A stretch of 64,000 nucleotides of DNA, taken from NCBI GenBank assembly GCA_913063155.1, contig CAJXYU010000008.1, forward strand, positions 171,553 through 235,552, written 5' to 3'. The stretch's first letter is position 1. Each line of letters starts with the position of its first letter. Both the position numbers and the translations under genes were made by a program. This DNA comes from an uncultured Desulfovibrio sp. GTDB taxonomy: Bacteria; Desulfobacterota; Desulfovibrionia; Desulfovibrionales; Desulfovibrionaceae. Shown one piece after another: positions 8,198 through 16,628 of the stretch. The notes below the pieces were generated by a model. It did no database searches and was not told where the DNA came from. It saw nothing but the letters and a program-made list of their open reading frames with translations.

Positions 8198-8770
8198 CTA
8201 CTTCTGAAGCAATCCGGCAATGCGCAGTGCGTCGTCTCCCATGTAGGCGATGATGGAGCGCGCGTTGGGATAAATGAAGGACGGCTTCTCTCCTTGAAAA
8301 TCCTCCTCCTTCCAGGAGGAAAGATGCCGTTCATGTTCATTGCCGAAGGCAGCCCCCTGCGCGGCGACGTTCCTGGGCACGGACACAAGCACGTTGCGAC
8401 TCACACGCCGGCACTGGCGGAGCACCCCCTCGCCCTGCTCGCGGGTAAAGTGCTCCAGCACATCGGACATGACCAGCAGGTCATAGACGGCATCGGCCAT
8501 GCCCGGCAGCAATTCCGCCGCATCACCTAAGTATATATTGTCATAGATGAACTCGTGCACCGGGGTCAGGTATTGTTCAAAGACCTCGATGCCGTCGATG
8601 CGCACCTTCCAGTCGTGGTAGCGTTCCTCCTCACCCCACAATTCCAGGTATTCCCGAGCCAGGAAGCCGAACTTGCCAAACCCCACCCCCACGTCGAGCA
8701 TACTCTCGGGCCGGGTCATCATGATCATGGTCACGATTTCGTTGAGTTGTGCAGGATGGCTTGTAGGCAT
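8198..8770 (-). CDS. Class I SAM-dependent methyltransferase
   Basis: Predicted methyltransferase of 190 residues, substrate unknown. Motif I is SMLDVGVGFGKFGF, an acidic motif II follows (RIDGIEVFE), and VYDLLVMSDVLEHF is a typical motif IV of small-molecule or protein methylases. The start at 8770 (MPTSHPAQLNEIV) has GGAG upstream; the reading frame extends further but without support. It lies 22 bp downstream of rlmB on the same strand, so the two are probably cotranscribed. Confidence 0.8.
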   Translation of the reverse strand: MPTSHPAQLNEIVTMIMMTRPESMLDVGVGFGKFGFLAREYLELWGEEERYHDWKVRIDGIEVFEQYLTPVHEFIYDNIYLGDAAELLPGMADAVYDLLVMSDVLEHFTREQGEGVLRQCRRVSRNVLVSVPRNVAAQGAAFGNEHERHLSSWKEEDFQGEKPSFIYPNARSIIAYMGDDALRIAGLLQK

Positions 8771-8792
8771 GGCGTCTCCGGAGGAAAAGGTG

Positions 8793-9560
8793 TCAACCGA
8801 GAATTCCCTTGGCGAACTGGGCGATGAGAATGGCGCCGGCCTGGGCCACATTCAGGGAGTCGAATTCACGGGCGAACGGAATGGCCAAGGACAGATCGCA
8901 ATGCTTGGCCACGCCGGGCCGAATGCCTTTTTCCTCGTTACCCAACACCAACACGGCAGGCAGACGCAGGGGCGAGGTATATGCGTTTTCCGCTCCCTCG
9001 CCCGCTCCCGCGCCGTAAATGGTATATCCGGCCTTGATGCACTCTTCCAGGGCGCGGCTGATGTTGCCGACCTTGGCCACGGGCATTTTGTTCAGTGCAC
9101 CTGCGCTGGCCTTGACCGCCCCGGTCCCCAAGTAGGCCCCGTGATGACGACCCACCACCAGCCCGGCTCCGCCCAATGCATAGAGCGTACGAGCCAGCAC
9201 GCCCACGTTGCCCGGGTCCTGCACCTGGTCCAGCACCACCACCAGCGGCAGGGGCGCGTCCGGCGCATCATTCAGAATCCGGTCCAGTTCCACGTATTCC
9301 AGGGCCGCGGCCTGGGCGATGACTCCCTGGTGATTGCCCCGGTACATGCGGTCCAGACTCTGACCGGGCAAGGACTTGAAAGGCACACGAACCTTCTTGC
9401 ACAGGTCGATGATCTTATCCAGAGCCTTGTCGTGACGGCCCTTCTTGAAATAGACAAAGTCCACGCGGGACGGGGAATCCTCGAGCAATTCAAGTACTGG
9501 TTTGTTGCCAATGACGAACGTTTTGCCCCCTTCCGAGGGCCTGTCGTCTCTTTTTTTCAT
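8793..9560 (-). CDS. rlmB: 23S rRNA 2'-O-methyltransferase RlmB (TrmH family)
   Basis: SPOUT-class RNA methyltransferase, probably modifying G2251 of 23S rRNA. The 255 residues contain an N-terminal substrate-binding region (FVIGNKPVLELLE), the SPOUT motif 1 LDQVQDPGNVGVLARTLYALGG, motif 2 VLVLGNEEKGI, and motif 3 IPFAREFDSLNVAQAGAIL, all diagnostic of the TrmH group 3/RlmB family. It is followed on the same strand by a SAM methyltransferase gene. The upstream gap is shared with divergent mltD. Confidence 0.9.
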   Translation of the reverse strand: MKKRDDRPSEGGKTFVIGNKPVLELLEDSPSRVDFVYFKKGRHDKALDKIIDLCKKVRVPFKSLPGQSLDRMYRGNHQGVIAQAAALEYVELDRILNDAPDAPLPLVVVLDQVQDPGNVGVLARTLYALGGAGLVVGRHHGAYLGTGAVKASAGALNKMPVAKVGNISRALEECIKAGYTIYGAGAGEGAENAYTSPLRLPAVLVLGNEEKGIRPGVAKHCDLSLAIPFAREFDSLNVAQAGAILIAQFAKGILG

Positions 9561-9750
9561 TTTTTCTCCGAAATCTGAGGTAATCGACGCTCACGCGTTA
9601 TGCGCCTGAGTAGCCCTTTCGGGCAGCTATTGCAATCCATCAAAAGGTAGGATAGCACGTTATCACGGACGACCATTACCCTTAAGACATTCTCTAGACT
9701 TTCCACGAACGCGCACTTCTGGTAAGTTAAGCGCAATTTTGGAGGTTTTT

Positions 9751-11535
9751 TTGCATATTTTCAAATATTTTCGGACAACTACACTAGCGCTGACCTTTTT
9801 GGCGCTTCTGGCGGCCTGTACTCCGAAAAACGTTACACCGGACCAGACCGCTGCAGAAGGCGAGCTCTTCGGCCCGCAGACGGCCGAGGAAAAGCTTGAT
9901 CCCGAACTTCAGGCCGAACCCGAAACCGGCGAGGCCAAACTTACCGAAGCGGAAAAAACCGTACTGCGGGCCAAATTCGGTCTGCTCTTCGACCTGGAAC
10001 CCCACGAAAGCAGGGAGGTGGAGCAATACTTCACCTACTTCACTCACAAGGCGCGCAAGACGTTCGCCCGTTGGCTGAAGCGCTCCGAACCTTACCTGCC
10101 CTATGTCCGCAAGACCCTGACCCGCTTCGGCCTTCCCCAGGACCTGGTGCTGCTGCCCTTCACCGAATCCGGCTACAATGCACACGCATATTCCTGGGCC
10201 GGCGCCGGCGGCATGTGGCAGTTCATGCCTTACACGGGCCGCAAGTTCGGCCTCAAAGTGGACTGGTGGATCGATGAACGCCGCGATCCGTACAAAGCCA
10301 CGGAAGCGGCAGCCAAATACCTCAAGGCACTCCATGACGAATTCGGCGACTGGTATCTGGCCCTGGCTGCATACAACGCGGGTGAAGGTAAAATAGCCCG
10401 CGCCCTCAAGGGAACCAAATCCAAGGACTTCTTCGAACTCTGCGCCAAGAACAACCGGCTGTCCCGCCGGGCCCGCCTGAGAAAGGAAACCAGGCACTAC
10501 GTTCCAAAATTCATCGCCATCTCCAAGATTTTCCAGAACCTTGAGGCGTTGGGCTTCGAACCGGTCCGATGGGACCAGGGCAACGAAATCATCAAGGTGG
10601 ACGTACCGGGCGGCACCGATCTGCTGGCTCTTGCCCGCGCAGGCAAGCTGAGTTGGAAGAAGTTCCATGCCATGAACCCGGCTTTCCGCCGCCAGGTCAG
10701 CCCTCCGGGCGCGACCGCCACCGCCTATCTGCCCGTGGAAAACGCGGACAGAATGATCGCCTACCTGGCCGATCCGTCCTCGCGCCCCTATGCCGGCTAT
10801 ATCCGTCACCGCGTGCGCAACGGCGACTCCTGGTGGCGCATCTCTCGCAAATACGGCGTGCCCATGGCCGTACTCAAAAAGGTCAACAACCAGCGCTCAA
10901 ACACTCTGCGTCCCGGCCAGCACGTTATGGTTCCGGGCAGGGGAGCCTCCCGTTCCCTGGCTGCCTCCGCGACCAAGCCCGTGCCCACCTCGGGCAAGTA
11001 CAAGGTGCGCAGAGGCGACTCCTGGTGGACCATTTCCCAGAAATTCGGCACCACCGTGACCAAGCTGAAGCGGGCCAACGGGCAGTATTCCAACACGCTG
11101 CGCGTAGGCCAGACCGTCGCCATTCCGGGTACTCGCGCCGCGAAAGCCGCACGGGCGAACGTCAAGACCAGGGCAATCGCCGAACAGCGTTCCAACTACG
11201 TCGTCAAATCCGGCGACTCGCTGTGGTCCATTTCCAAACGGTTCAAACTCAGCGTGAACACCATCAAGAAAGCCAACGGCCTGGGTTCAAATGCGCTCAA
11301 GCCGGGCATGAAGCTGTTCATTCCCAACAACACCGGTGCAGCCACCCGTACGGCAGCCAAGCAGGCCGAAAAAACCAAGGAACAGCTTGTGCGCTACAAG
11401 GTGCGCCGGGGCGACACCCTGTCCAAAATCGCCAGAAAGTTCAGCGTCAGCATCAGCGACCTCCGTCGCTGGAACAGCCTGAACAGCAGAGGCACCATCT
11501 ACGCGGGACAGCGGCTCAAGGTCTACGTCCGCTAG
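9751..11535 (+). CDS. mltD: Membrane-bound lytic transglycosylase with LysM repeats
   Basis: Cell-wall lytic enzyme anchored as a lipoprotein. The preferred start is TTG 9751, with GGAGG five bases upstream; TTG 9739 overlaps that site. A lipobox (LLAAC) ends the signal peptide near residue 23. The SLT domain holds the catalytic Glu in PFTESGYN, with GAGGMWQFMP and LALAAYNAGEG. Four LysM domains follow, each beginning like VRNGDSWW, VRRGDSWW, VKSGDSLW or VRRGDTLS, giving 594 residues. E. coli MltD has fewer LysM copies. A strong terminator closes the gene. Confidence 0.9.
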   Translation: MHIFKYFRTTTLALTFLALLAACTPKNVTPDQTAAEGELFGPQTAEEKLDPELQAEPETGEAKLTEAEKTVLRAKFGLLFDLEPHESREVEQYFTYFTHKARKTFARWLKRSEPYLPYVRKTLTRFGLPQDLVLLPFTESGYNAHAYSWAGAGGMWQFMPYTGRKFGLKVDWWIDERRDPYKATEAAAKYLKALHDEFGDWYLALAAYNAGEGKIARALKGTKSKDFFELCAKNNRLSRRARLRKETRHYVPKFIAISKIFQNLEALGFEPVRWDQGNEIIKVDVPGGTDLLALARAGKLSWKKFHAMNPAFRRQVSPPGATATAYLPVENADRMIAYLADPSSRPYAGYIRHRVRNGDSWWRISRKYGVPMAVLKKVNNQRSNTLRPGQHVMVPGRGASRSLAASATKPVPTSGKYKVRRGDSWWTISQKFGTTVTKLKRANGQYSNTLRVGQTVAIPGTRAAKAARANVKTRAIAEQRSNYVVKSGDSLWSISKRFKLSVNTIKKANGLGSNALKPGMKLFIPNNTGAATRTAAKQAEKTKEQLVRYKVRRGDTLSKIARKFSVSISDLRRWNSLNSRGTIYAGQRLKVYVR

Positions 11536-11561
11536 GCGAGGGACACTCTCCCAGACAACAG

Positions 11562-11590
11562 ACGGCCACCTTCGGGTGGCCGTTTTTTTT
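11562..11590 (+). terminator. Rho-independent terminator after mltD
   Basis: ACGGCCACC (11562-11570) and GGTGGCCGT (11575-11583) pair around a TTCG tetraloop and run into eight T residues. Confidence 0.93.
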
Positions 11591-11667
11591 GCAGGGAAAA
11601 ATATCACCGCATTGCTGAAAGGCGAATTTCCGTATTATGGGGAAAGAAACCCAACAAAGGAGTCCCC

Positions 11668-11976
11668 ATGCGCATTCTCCTTTCCTGCACCCTGGCCGTC
11701 CTCCTCTTGCTGGCCGCGGGGTGCTCAAGCGGCCCCAGGATCGACGGTTCTTCGCCCGAGGCCTTTGCATCGTCGCTGAAACATGCCGCAGCCGAGCTTG
11801 CCCCAAAGGAAAAAGCGCGATTCAATGCGGCCATTGCGCTCATCACATTGAACATCGGCGGAAAGGCCGCCATGGAGGGCAAGGACCCCGTGAAGGCCCT
11901 CGGCGACGAACTCGACGGCCTGACCGCAGAGGAAATCATCGGGTTGGGCGACAGGATGGCCAAATCAAAACAATGA
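11668..11976 (+). CDS. Small lipoprotein, DUF6694-like
   Basis: A 102-residue predicted lipoprotein. The signal peptide ends in the lipobox LAAGC near residue 19. The mature part begins with an IDGSSPEAFASSLKHAAAEL segment and is helical. This opening resembles small proteobacterial lipoproteins of the DUF6694 type; that match is from memory and moderate. An AAAGGAG ribosome site precedes the ATG. It stands alone after the mltD terminator. Confidence 0.75.
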   Translation: MRILLSCTLAVLLLLAAGCSSGPRIDGSSPEAFASSLKHAAAELAPKEKARFNAAIALITLNIGGKAAMEGKDPVKALGDELDGLTAEEIIGLGDRMAKSKQ

Positions 11977-12001
11977 GTTGAGCACATGGCCGGAAACAGG
12001 A

Positions 12002-12032
12002 AAAGGCGGCCTGTTTGGGGATGGCCGCCTTT
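12002..12032 (+). terminator. Hairpin after lipoprotein gene
   Basis: AAAGGCGGCC (12002-12011) pairs with GGCCGCCTTT (12023-12032). The T-run is short, so this is a probable but not textbook terminator. Confidence 0.6.
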
Positions 12033-12041
12033 ACCAAGCGA

Positions 12042-12139
12042 AAGGCTTCGGGTGGGGAGAAGCCTTCCGCGGTTCACAGGGCCTGCGGAGGGCGCAACCC
12101 TGTGAAGCCAGTGAAACCGTTGCTCAAAGCAACCTTCAC
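12042..12139. repeat. Cluster of three untranslated hairpins
   Basis: Three hairpins follow one another: AAGGCTTC/GAAGCCTT (12042-12066), TTCACAGGG/CCCTGTGAA (12073-12106) and GTGAA/TTCAC with an inner GTTGC/GCAAC (12111-12139). No convincing ORF or promoter is visible. It resembles the repetitive hairpin clusters common between genes in this bacterial group, but could also be a structured RNA. Confidence 0.45.
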
Positions 12140-12180
12140 GTCACTTGTCGTCACACTCCATTATAATCATCCTTCGAGAT

Positions 12181-12210
12181 AAAAAAAGCGGCGTTGGGGA
12201 AACGCCGCTT
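12181..12210 (-). terminator. Rho-independent terminator after aroE
   Basis: AAGCGGCGTT (12186-12195) pairs with AACGCCGCTT (12201-12210). Read on the minus strand the stem runs into seven T residues, 33 bp beyond the aroE stop. Confidence 0.85.
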
Positions 12211-12242
12211 CCGCAGGGAACAGAAGAAGAGAAAGCAAAGAA

Positions 12243-13046
12243 TCAGCCAAGAGCCTCCAACAGAACCTTGCGCGCCTTGCCCGCGTCGTATTTCCGTCCG
12301 GTCCAAAGTCGGAATTGCGCCAACCCCTGGTGCAAAAACATCTCAATGCCCTCAATGACGGTGCAGCCGGCCTGTTCAGCTTCGTTCAACAAACGGGTAC
12401 GCAGGGGGTTGTAGACGATGTCGTAAACAATGGATCCGGTCGGGAAATCCCCTTCCCACGGAGTCAGCCCGACCATATCGCCGGACATTCCCAAAGGGGT
12501 GGTGTTGAGAATTATTCCCGGGGATAGTTCATGACGCTTTTCCCAGTCCACCACCCGGATATTGAAATCGTGCCCCAGGATTTCCGCTTTGCTGCGGGTG
12601 CGGTTGGCGACGATGATTTCACCGACTTCCAACTCGCGAAGTCCCACGACGGCGGCCCGGGCGGCCCCGCCCGCACCCAACACAAGGGCGCTTTCAGGCA
12701 GTTTCTTCAGCAGCCTCAGCGGTTCGATGAGGCCGTCTACGTCGGTGTTTTCGCCCCAAACCACTCCTTCCCGCCAGAAAATCGTATTCACAGCACCCAC
12801 GGATTTCGCCCGAAAAGTCATCTCGTCCAAAAACCGCATGACCGTCCTTTTGTGGGGAATGGTCACGCTCAAGCCCTGCACTTTGTCGTCGCGAAATCGC
12901 TGCATGAAATCGGAAAGTCCGACGGGCTCCAGGGGCCAGGCAACGTACTCCGCGTCAATCCCAAGCCGTTTAAACCCGGAATTATGCAGTGTCGGACTCA
13001 AGGTATGCCCCAAAGGCCAGCCGATTATTCCGTATTTTTGCGTCAT
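12243..13046 (-). CDS. aroE: Shikimate dehydrogenase
   Basis: NADPH-dependent reduction of 3-dehydroshikimate to shikimate in aromatic amino acid synthesis. The 267 residues show the substrate site (GHTLSPTLHN), the catalytic Lys in LSVTIPHK, the NTDVDG motif, the nucleotide-binding glycine loop LGAGGAARA and NRTRSKAEIL. All key positions are present. It is alone on the minus strand with its own terminator and lies about 200 bp downstream of the fabI stop. Confidence 0.95.
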   Translation of the reverse strand: MTQKYGIIGWPLGHTLSPTLHNSGFKRLGIDAEYVAWPLEPVGLSDFMQRFRDDKVQGLSVTIPHKRTVMRFLDEMTFRAKSVGAVNTIFWREGVVWGENTDVDGLIEPLRLLKKLPESALVLGAGGAARAAVVGLRELEVGEIIVANRTRSKAEILGHDFNIRVVDWEKRHELSPGIILNTTPLGMSGDMVGLTPWEGDFPTGSIVYDIVYNPLRTRLLNEAEQAGCTVIEGIEMFLHQGLAQFRLWTGRKYDAGKARKVLLEALG

Positions 13047-13183
13047 GACGGTCCCGCTTTTTGCTATTTTATAAAGGATAAATCAGGCAAGGAAACCAGA
13101 TCGAACCTTTTCAATCGTTCAATACGATGCATTCTTAAACAATTCCCTCTGGTTGTTCAAATGGGTCAGGCCGCGGCACAAAA

Positions 13184-13210
13184 AAAGCCAGTTCCGCAGG
13201 AACTGGCTTT
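13184..13210 (-). terminator. Rho-independent terminator after fabI
   Basis: AAAGCCAGTTCC (13184-13195) pairs with GGAACTGGCTTT (13199-13210) around a GCA loop. On the minus strand it runs into a T-rich tract (bases 13179-13186). Confidence 0.88.
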
Positions 13211-13252
13211 CTTGAAGTGACAAAATAACCGGGCCCGCTTGGGCGACACGGA

Positions 13253-14017
13253 TTAAATGCCCATGATGTTGTATCCGGAATCCACGAAAAGGACCTCGCC
13301 GGTGGTGCCGGTCGAAAGGTCCGAGGCGAGATACACGGAAGTTTTACCCACATCGTCGATGGTGATGTTCCGATGCATGGGGGCGCGCTCCTCGATCTTG
13401 GCGAGGATGGTCTTGAAACCGCTGATGGCCGAAGAGGCCATGGTCTTGACCGGCCCGGCGCTGATGGCGTTGATGCGCACGCCCTTTTGGCCGAGATCCA
13501 CGGACAGGTAACGCACACAGGCTTCCAGGGCGGCCTTGGCCACGCCCATGGTGTTGTAGTTGTCCACGACTTTGGTCGCACCGTAGTAGGTGAGCGTCTG
13601 CACGGAGCCGCCTTCGTTAAGCAGGTCCTCGTAGGCCCTGCACAGGGCCACCAGGGAGAAGGAAGAGATGTCCAGAGCCAGCTTGTAGCCGTCACGGCTG
13701 GTGTCGATGAACCGACCTTTGAGGTCCTCACGGTTGGCAAAGGCCACGGCGTGCACGAGGATGTCCACGTCGCCCCATTTCTCCTTGACCAGATCCACGC
13801 CCTGAGCGATTTCCTCGTCCGAAGTCACGTCACATTTGAACATGAACTCGCCGTCCAGCTCCTCACAGATGGGTTCGAGCCGCTTGGCGATGGGCTCACC
13901 GGCATAGCTGAATGCCAGACGGGCACCCTGCTCCTTGAACTGCTTGGCGATTCCATAGGCGATGCTTCTATCGTTAACAACTCCGAATATCAGTGCTTTC
14001 TTACCTTCAAGTAACAT
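13253..14017 (-). CDS. fabI: Enoyl-[acyl-carrier-protein] reductase FabI
   Basis: Last reductive step of the type II fatty acid elongation cycle, NADH dependent. The 254 residues follow the divergent short-chain dehydrogenase pattern: GVVNDRSIAYGIAK at the cofactor loop, the catalytic Tyr-X6-Lys pair in YNTMGVAK, and the ISAGPVKTMASSAI segment. Sequence and length are typical of triclosan-target FabI. A GGAGAAA ribosome site precedes the ATG. It is a single gene on the minus strand. Confidence 0.95.
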   Translation of the reverse strand: MLLEGKKALIFGVVNDRSIAYGIAKQFKEQGARLAFSYAGEPIAKRLEPICEELDGEFMFKCDVTSDEEIAQGVDLVKEKWGDVDILVHAVAFANREDLKGRFIDTSRDGYKLALDISSFSLVALCRAYEDLLNEGGSVQTLTYYGATKVVDNYNTMGVAKAALEACVRYLSVDLGQKGVRINAISAGPVKTMASSAISGFKTILAKIEERAPMHRNITIDDVGKTSVYLASDLSTGTTGEVLFVDSGYNIMGI

Positions 14018-14171
14018 TCATTTCTCCTTTGCTGGGGCGCAGTATAGCATAAAACGCGCTAAGCTAAAGACTTTTTCACTTCCCCTGCATTTCCCGGCAC
14101 TTGCGAATTATTGAACAAAAAGAAACAGGGATTATTGCACCTTTTTCGGCTTTCATTCCATGTGAGCATGC

Positions 14172-14198
14172 AAAAAAGGGGAGCCGTCTCCTCCCCTT
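14172..14198 (-). terminator. Terminator after acyl-CoA synthetase operon
   Basis: AAGGGGAG (14176-14183) pairs with CTCCCCTT (14191-14198); on the minus strand the stem is followed by T residues. It lies just beyond the stop of the 14220 gene. Confidence 0.75.
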
Positions 14199-14219
14199 CC
14201 GTGCGGACGGCATCCCGTT

Positions 14220-15875
14220 CTAATTATATTTGGTTTCGTCGGCCTTGCGGATCTCGGCGCGCTTGATCTTGCCGGAGATGGTCTTGGGAAGCTCGGCCAC
14301 GTACTCGATGATGCGCGGGTACTTGTACGGCGCGGTGATCTTCTTGACGTGATCCTGAAGTTCCTTGGTCAGTTCGTCGGTTCCCGCATATCCCTGCGCA
14401 AGCACCAGAGTGGCTTTGATGGCCTGGCCGCGCACCGGATCGGGCACGCCCGTGACCGCTGCTTCAACCACGGCGTCGTGGGAAACCAGAGCGGATTCCA
14501 CCTCGAACGGTCCCACGCGATAGCCGGAGCTCTTGATCAAATCGTCGGTACGCCCCATAAACCAAAAATAGCCTTCCTCGTCCTCCCAGACTTTGTCGCC
14601 GGTGTGGTAATGCCCGCCCGCCTTGACCTCGGCCGTCTTTTCCGACTCGTCCAGGTAGCTGGCGAACAGGCCCATGACACCATTATTGCCGGTTTCCGTA
14701 TGCAGCCTGATGCAGATTTCACCCTCTTCGCCTTTGGGAACAGGCGCGCCATCCTGGCCCAGCAGAACGATATCCCAGCCAGGAACCGGGCGGCCGATGG
14801 ACGACGGCTTGGGTTCCATGAATTTGAAGGTGGCCACCTGCAAGGTGGTTTCGGTCTGGCCGTAGCCCTCGTACAGGGAGAGTCCCGTGGCCTCCTTCCA
14901 GGCGTGAAACACCGAGTCGTTGAGCAGTTCGCCCGCAGTGGTGCAGTGCCGGAGGTTGGACAAATCGTACCGTGTCAGGTCTTCGCGTACCAGAAAACGA
15001 TACACCGTGGGGGGCGCGCAAAAGGTGGTCACATTATGTCCGGCCAGCATTTCCAGGAGCTCCGCAGGAACGAACTTGCCCCGAAAATCCCAGACAAAAA
15101 TGACGGCCCCGGCCATCCACTGGCCATAGAACTTGCCCCAGACGCACTTGCCCCAGCCCGTGTCGGACAGGGTCAGGTGAATGTCTCCGGGCTCCAGGTC
15201 GTGCCAATAGGCGGCCGTTGTGTAGTGGCTGTAGGCGTAAGTGTAGGTATGCAACACCATCTTGGGCATGCCCGTGGTGCCGGAGGAAAAAAAGATCAGG
15301 AACGGATCCTCGCCGCCCGGCGCACCTTCCGGCCGGGGGTAGTCGGCCGCGCCGCTCTGAACCACGTCGTCCCAGGCTTCCCAGTCCTGGTTCAATTCGC
15401 CGTCCACCTGCACCAAGGTCCTGAGCCCCGGGCATTCCTTGCGGGCCTTGTCCACGCGACCGCATATGGAATCCTCGCAGATGAGGCCGGTGATGTCGGC
15501 ATAGTTGACGCGTTCGCGGATGTCCTTGTCGGTGAGCAGGGACGGGGACGGGATGGGCATCGCACCCAACCGGTGCAGGGCGAGCATGGCGATCCAGAAC
15601 TCAACGCGGCGGTAGAGGATGAGCATGACCCGGTCGCCCTTCTGCACACCTCTGTCTTTCAGGGCGTTGGCCAGGCGGCAGGACTGCTCTTTGAAGTACC
15701 CGAAGGTATAATCGCGGCGGCCCCCTTCGGGGTCGATATGGATCATGGCCAACCGCTCGGGCTCCCTGGCCAGTTCATCCAGAGTATCGAAGGAAAAGTT
15801 GTAGTTTTCCGGGATGTTCAGTTCATAATTTTCAACGAAATCCTCGTAGGACTCGAATTTCTTTTTCGTTTCCAT
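14220..15875 (-). CDS. AMP-forming acyl-CoA synthetase (first module)
   Basis: Adenylate-forming enzyme joining a carboxylic acid to CoA via an acyl-AMP. The 551 residues contain the P-loop-like motif FFSSGTTGMPKM (about 211-222), the YGQTETT motif, the HTGD motif (HYHTGDKVW) and the C-terminal catalytic Lys region KTISGKIKR. Overall sequence resembles medium-chain or acetyl-CoA synthetase-like enzymes more than FadD; the substrate is not deducible. It follows an HTH-cupin regulator by about 100 bp on the same strand, repeating the arrangement of the next module. The product may be a CoA thioester used for catabolism. Confidence 0.9.
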   Translation of the reverse strand: METKKKFESYEDFVENYELNIPENYNFSFDTLDELAREPERLAMIHIDPEGGRRDYTFGYFKEQSCRLANALKDRGVQKGDRVMLILYRRVEFWIAMLALHRLGAMPIPSPSLLTDKDIRERVNYADITGLICEDSICGRVDKARKECPGLRTLVQVDGELNQDWEAWDDVVQSGAADYPRPEGAPGGEDPFLIFFSSGTTGMPKMVLHTYTYAYSHYTTAAYWHDLEPGDIHLTLSDTGWGKCVWGKFYGQWMAGAVIFVWDFRGKFVPAELLEMLAGHNVTTFCAPPTVYRFLVREDLTRYDLSNLRHCTTAGELLNDSVFHAWKEATGLSLYEGYGQTETTLQVATFKFMEPKPSSIGRPVPGWDIVLLGQDGAPVPKGEEGEICIRLHTETGNNGVMGLFASYLDESEKTAEVKAGGHYHTGDKVWEDEEGYFWFMGRTDDLIKSSGYRVGPFEVESALVSHDAVVEAAVTGVPDPVRGQAIKATLVLAQGYAGTDELTKELQDHVKKITAPYKYPRIIEYVAELPKTISGKIKRAEIRKADETKYN

Positions 15876-15976
15876 CGGTCGATTCTCCGTGGTTCTCTCA
15901 GGGTTGACGTTCCATTGTCCGAATGTCGCAAACTGTGGGGTTTGTAACGGGCGGACCGGCGGATTTCCGGTCAGCC

Positions 15977-16525
15977 CTAGAGAATCACGTCGATAAAAAC
16001 GGCGTCGCGGCCATCCAGCCCGCGCAGGGCGTGAGGCGCTTCGGAATTGAAATAAATACTGTCTCCGGGCTCGAGGATGAGCGGCTCGCCGCTGATGCGC
16101 AGCTCCAGGCGGCCTTCGAGCATGTAGATGAATTCCTGGCCCTGATGGCTGGTCTCGGCCATCTCTTCTCCGGCCTTGGAGGGCACGCGGATGAAGAAAG
16201 GCTCCATATCTCGCCCGGCGAACTTGTAGCCGAGGCTCTTGTAGTCATAATCCTTGCGGCGGTCCACGGCGAAGCCCTCGTCCCTGCGCACCACGGCATA
16301 AGATTTGAGGTGCGGCTCCCGGCCCGAGATGAGCGTGGTCAGGTCCACCCGACACAGGCGGGAGACGTCGAGCATGTAGCCCACCGGAATCTCCACGCTG
16401 CCGGACTCGAACTGCACCACTTCCTCGGCAGTACGCCCGAGCTGTCGGGCCATCTCCTCCACGGACCAGCCCATGTCGTCACGAAGGCCGGCCAAGCGTG
16501 GGGCAATGTCCTTATACTGTTCCAT
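15977..16525 (-). CDS. HTH-cupin transcriptional regulator (first module)
   Basis: Predicted one-component regulator. Residues 8-60 form an XRE-type helix-turn-helix (LRDDMGWSVEEMARQLGRTAEEVVQFE, here split in two runs). Residues about 105-182 form a cupin barrel with HQGQEFIYMLEG and EPGDSIYFN, likely binding a metal or small ligand. It has 182 residues and a GGGAGGGG ribosome site. It sits between two acyl-CoA synthetase genes and probably senses the substrate or product of its neighbour. Confidence 0.88.
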   Translation of the reverse strand: MEQYKDIAPRLAGLRDDMGWSVEEMARQLGRTAEEVVQFESGSVEIPVGYMLDVSRLCRVDLTTLISGREPHLKSYAVVRRDEGFAVDRRKDYDYKSLGYKFAGRDMEPFFIRVPSKAGEEMAETSHQGQEFIYMLEGRLELRISGEPLILEPGDSIYFNSEAPHALRGLDGRDAVFIDVIL

Positions 16526-16586
16526 AATCCCCTCCCTTGATTTGAACCCATCTCCCCCCAGCCAAAAAACTCCGGCAGGGAGAGCG

Positions 16587-16612
16587 CGAGGGGGAAAAAC
16601 TTTTCCCCCTCG
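16587..16612. other. Perfect 12-bp inverted repeat hairpin
   Basis: CGAGGGGGAAAA (16587-16598) pairs perfectly with TTTTCCCCCTCG (16601-16612) with a 2-base loop. It lies between the two synthetase-regulator modules. No long T-run follows on the minus strand, so it may be an attenuator or processing site and not a simple terminator. Confidence 0.7.
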
Positions 16613-16628
16613 TATTCTTTCTGACTAC

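Noticed and set aside
9561..9750. Possible tRNA or small RNA between rlmB and mltD
   Set aside because: No cloverleaf and no full T-arm motif are visible; only a short GCCC/GGGC hairpin near 9612-9625.
14349..15947. Long plus-strand ORF of 532 codons antisense to the first acyl-CoA synthetase
   Set aside because: It mirrors the codon bias of the real gene, has low-complexity composition, no ribosome site and no recognisable domain. Similar long shadows occur at 16473-18371, 21473-22801, 28734-30242 and 5717-7270.
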